From assembly GCA_022072085.1 (NCBI GenBank), contig JAJVII010000069.1, forward strand, positions 1 through 39,609: DNA of 39,609 nucleotides, written 5' to 3'. The stretch is from Phycisphaerae bacterium. Lineage in GTDB: Bacteria > Planctomycetota > Phycisphaerae > JAJVII01. Positions 37,570 to 39,609 of the stretch are shown here, one piece after another. The notes below the pieces were generated by a model that made no database searches, had not been told where the DNA came from, and saw nothing but the letters and a program-made list of their open reading frames with translations. Each line of letters opens with the position of its first letter. Positions within the stretch are counted from its first letter, which is position 1. The position numbers and the translations under genes are program-made.

Positions 37570-37597
37570 ACTATAGCCGGCGTTTTCCCGCTGTCAA
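37570..37597 (-). promoter_or_regulatory. rRNA promoter P1
   Basis: On the minus strand a perfect TTGACA (37592-37597), a 16-base spacer and TATAGT (37570-37575). Start near 37562, about 280 bases upstream of the P2 start. Tandem strong promoters are typical of rRNA operons. The frames between P1 and P2 do not look like genes. Confidence 0.75.
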
Positions 37598-37880
37598 GAG
37601 AATGTTTCTATCGGACGAACTTTGTTTCCATCTTCAGACATTTCCGCCCCCGCCATCCGGGCGCAGCCTGACCGATGTTCGGCGGCATGGGGCTACAGGC
37701 GTCCCTAAGTATTGTTTGCGTCAGCTCTTGCAGCCGCCACTCAATCCGGAATTTCCGTCGCTCGGCGGAGCCTCCACATGGGCAATCTGGCGGGTCGCCG
37801 GGCCGGTCTCATTCGCTCGCCAGCCGATTCTCTTCAAGAAAAATGATGTCGCCGGCGGGATGCTTCGGCGACTTGCCGGG
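37598..37880. other. Gap upstream of the rRNA promoters, no gene seen
   Basis: I see no ribosome binding site, RNA gene or repeat in this stretch between the rRNA promoter P1 and the terminator of the PEP-CTERM gene. It may hold binding sites for rRNA regulators, but none can be named. Confidence 0.5.
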
Positions 37881-37915
37881 GCAAGAATAAAGCCCAGCCA
37901 CGGCTGTGGCTGAGC
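37881..37915 (-). terminator. Terminator of the PEP-CTERM protein gene
   Basis: On the minus strand AGCTCAGCCAC pairs with GTGGCTGGGCT (37891-37915) around AGCC, followed by TTATTCTT. It lies 73 bases past the stop and isolates the gene from the rRNA promoters. Confidence 0.75.
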
Positions 37916-37988
37916 TCTGGGGAGAAGATCGGTCCAGACGCCCCCTGCCCTCGCGGCTCGCGACGATCGCGCAGCCGCGCAGCCCTGC

Positions 37989-39137
37989 TCAGGCGTAACG
38001 GCGGCGGGCCTTGCCGGCGATCAGAGCGACGCCGCCCAGCAGCAGCAGGCCCATCGTCGCCGGCTCGGGGACTTCCTGGGCGACCATGTAGTCGCCGGCG
38101 ACGCGCATGTAATTCAGTTCCACGGCCCCGCTGGCGTAGGTCAGGTGCGTATAGGCGTCGTAGCCCATCGCGCCGACCGTGTCGCCGGAGGCCAGGTGGT
38201 TCGGGTCGTCGGTGAGACTGAAGGCGTAGAAATCCTCGTACTTGTTCCAGCCGCTGGTGCCGATCGCGACGACGCGGCCGTCGTCCAGGGCCACCACGCT
38301 AGTGCCGCTGGTGAAGGCGCTGCCGTCGGAGTTGGTCAGGTGCCCGACGATGCCCGAGGTGTTACTGCCGTCCATGGTGGCGTCGTTAAAGACGACGTAG
38401 CCGGTGCCGCTGTAGTTGGCCATGATCCAGCCGTTGGGCAGCAGGGCGTTGTTCACGCCGGTCTGGTCGCCGCGGAATCCGCCGGTGGTGGTGTCGGTGT
38501 AGGCGGCCAGTTTGGCCAGCGTGCCCGAGCCGTTGTCGCCGACGCGCGTGGTATACATGTAGTTGCCGCCCCAGGCGGCCTCAGACCTGCCGTCAGCGGT
38601 GCGGATGCCGGCTGGCTGTGTGGGGAACGCGCCGATGTTGATCGTGCTCTCGGTGAAACTGCCCGCGCCGTCGGGCTTGAAGAAGCTCAGCGTGCTGCCT
38701 TCAGTCTGGTTCACCACGAATCCGCCGTCGGCAGTCGGGGCGATGACCGGCGAATAGGGACCGGTGGTCCAGCCGGCCAAACAGTCGACAGTGAGATCCA
38801 GCGTGGCCCCGGTAAGGGCGCCGCCGGAGTCGTACGTGAGCGTGAGCAGGGAGACCTGCGTCGTGTTGGTGGCGTTGGCCTTATGGACGACGGCCACCTG
38901 TCCGCTCTTGAGGATGGCCACGTCCTGCGTCTGGGGGGCGTAGCCGAACAGCGGGTCAAGGTCAACGATGCCCAGTCGCTCCACGGAGTTGTCGGCGTTG
39001 ACGCGCCAGACGGCCACATCCTGATAGGCGCCGTAGCCCGACGAATAGATGTTCGTGCCAACGATGATGTTCGCCTGGACGGTGGCCGCGGTCGCCATCG
39101 CCACCCCGATGCACACGCAGACGCTCAACCTTCTCAT
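37989..39137 (-). CDS. Exported PEP-CTERM sorting-domain protein
   Basis: 382 residues. The ATG at 39137 has GGAGA seven bases upstream, preferable to a GTG-type start further out. The signal peptide is MRRLSVCVCIGVAMATAATV, cut near QAN. The body is a beta-rich, threonine/glycine-rich domain with propeller-like repeats (VAILKSGQVAVVHKANATN, VVALDDGRVVAIGTSGWN). The C-terminus is a PEP-CTERM signal: VPEPATMGLLLLGGVALIAG with an arginine-rich end (KARRRYA). Such tails are recognised by exosortase, which cleaves at PEP and links the protein to the surface or matrix. The exosortase gene is not in this window. Function of the body is unknown. Confidence 0.93.
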   Translation of the reverse strand: MRRLSVCVCIGVAMATAATVQANIIVGTNIYSSGYGAYQDVAVWRVNADNSVERLGIVDLDPLFGYAPQTQDVAILKSGQVAVVHKANATNTTQVSLLTLTYDSGGALTGATLDLTVDCLAGWTTGPYSPVIAPTADGGFVVNQTEGSTLSFFKPDGAGSFTESTINIGAFPTQPAGIRTADGRSEAAWGGNYMYTTRVGDNGSGTLAKLAAYTDTTTGGFRGDQTGVNNALLPNGWIMANYSGTGYVVFNDATMDGSNTSGIVGHLTNSDGSAFTSGTSVVALDDGRVVAIGTSGWNKYEDFYAFSLTDDPNHLASGDTVGAMGYDAYTHLTYASGAVELNYMRVAGDYMVAQEVPEPATMGLLLLGGVALIAGKARRRYA

Positions 39138-39440
39138 GTGATTCTCCTCACCGCCCCTGGCCGTTGGAAATGTAACCGGCTCGACCACAAGTAATCACTC
39201 GCGGCCGCCTCCCTGGCGGAAGTCGCCGCTTGAGGGGATTAGTTCAGCAAACGGCGTACCAGAGGTCCGCCTCATCGACATCCAGATTATTACAGTATTT
39301 GTAAGCTATTTCTGATAATAATCTTAGGCGTGTTTCAGAATCCATTGTTGCAGTGTTTGTGTGGCGATTTGCGTTGCTTTTCCGCAACGCCCAGATGGCT
39401 GGGCGGCAACACGCGTGCCCCCTCGGGATAGACATGAAAG
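39138..39440. other. AT-richer gap without a supported gene
   Basis: Base composition drops, for example TTATTACAGTATTTGTAAGC near 39289. A GCGTTGC/GCAACGC hairpin is at 39371-39390. Short frames here lack a ribosome binding site and are not annotated. The change in composition next to a possible transposase end hints at inserted DNA. Confidence 0.4.
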
Positions 39441-39467
39441 AGGCCCGGACTGCCTCGGTCCAGGCCT
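39441..39467 (-). terminator. Terminator after the partial gene at the window end
   Basis: On the minus strand AGGCCTGGAC pairs with GTCCGGGCCT (one G-T pair) around a 7-base loop and is followed by CTTTC, 50 bases past the stop at 39518. Confidence 0.6.
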
Positions 39468-39517
39468 CGGAAATCCTGTCTGGGAGCTATTGTCAAAAGT
39501 TGTTGATGGCATCATGA

Positions 39518-39609
39518 TCAGGCGGCGATCTGTTTGACTCCATCAACGAACGCGACGCCGGCGATCACGTCGGCAATCAGCTTGCTGCCGTTCAATGCTC
39601 GCCAACTCT
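39518..39609 (-). CDS. C-terminal end of a gene, possibly a transposase
   Basis: Only the last 30 codons are inside the window: SWRALNGSKLIADVIAGVAF then VDGVKQIAA before the stop. The pattern of a conserved LNGxxLIxxVIxGxxFxDG close to the C-terminus reminds me of transposase ends seen in planctomycetes, but the piece is too short to be sure. A terminator hairpin follows, and the adjacent DNA is AT-richer than the rest of the window, as expected near a mobile element. It could equally be the end of an ordinary gene. Confidence 0.45.
   Translation of the reverse strand, partial: SWRALNGSKLIADVIAGVAFVDGVKQIAA

Noticed and set aside
37245-37571. 108-codon minus-strand frame between the rRNA promoters
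   Set aside because: Its start lies in the P1 promoter before the transcription start, it has no ribosome binding site, and its translation is arginine-rich low complexity.
39244-39435. 63-codon frame in the AT-richer gap
   Set aside because: No ribosome binding site, overlaps a hairpin, and no recognisable protein features.

Overview
The window is GC-rich, densely coded chromosomal DNA of a bacterium that is most likely a planctomycete (Planctomycetota, perhaps Phycisphaerae). The case rests on several traits together: a PEP-CTERM sorting tail, lipoproteins with FG-GAP repeats, a large exported NHL-repeat protein, an ECF sigma factor next to a FecR-like membrane regulator, small unrecognised membrane proteins, and intergenic repeats built from ATTCG-type and ACGCAGAT-type words. 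No database search was possible, so the taxon is an inference.

Region 1 (1-9.8 kb): a lipoprotein cut by the window edge, a lysophospholipid acyltransferase-like protein and a uroporphyrinogen-decarboxylase-like protein lie on the minus strand. Pyruvate phosphate dikinase is on the plus strand with a strong sigma70-type promoter and a lysine-rich N-terminal extension. A perfect palindrome closes it against a convergent minus-strand operon, elbB - HAD hydrolase - glycerol-1-phosphate dehydrogenase, whose genes overlap by 4 bases each. Upstream of that operon lies an orphan AmrS-type radical SAM gene that ends inside a dispersed repeat.

Region 2 (9.9-15.5 kb): an FG-GAP lipoprotein, two tiny membrane proteins on the plus strand, and a minus-strand signalling cluster. 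The cluster encodes an ECF sigma factor, a FecR-like one-pass membrane protein, an exported protein with six LTxxQ-like motifs and a small exported protein. An ECF-type promoter (GAAAC-N16-CGTTTT) precedes the sigma gene, so it probably regulates itself.

Region 3 (15.6-31 kb): a large NHL-repeat exported protein, a four-helix membrane protein with a PTS EIIA-type protein, an FxLYD-like protein, a DUF167 protein with a GH38 alpha-mannosidase, a histidine kinase with a periplasmic CxxCH heme motif followed by an FkbM methyltransferase, a zinc-ribbon protein, a NeuD/PglD-type acyltransferase and a TPR membrane protein.

Region 4 (31-37.6 kb): a complete rRNA operon on the minus strand, in the order 16S - tRNA-Ile(GAT) - protein gene - tRNA-Ala(TGC) - 23S - 5S - terminator. 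Two tandem promoters and two boxA-like antitermination sites are visible. The striking feature is the intact 152-codon gene for a four-helix membrane protein between the two spacer tRNAs. It has the same orientation, its own ribosome binding site, and only about 44 and 28 bases separating it from the tRNAs. I know of no described system of this kind, and it is the best candidate here for something new.

Region 5 (37.6-39.6 kb): a PEP-CTERM protein gene with a terminator, a short AT-richer gap, and the C-terminal end of a gene that may be a transposase.
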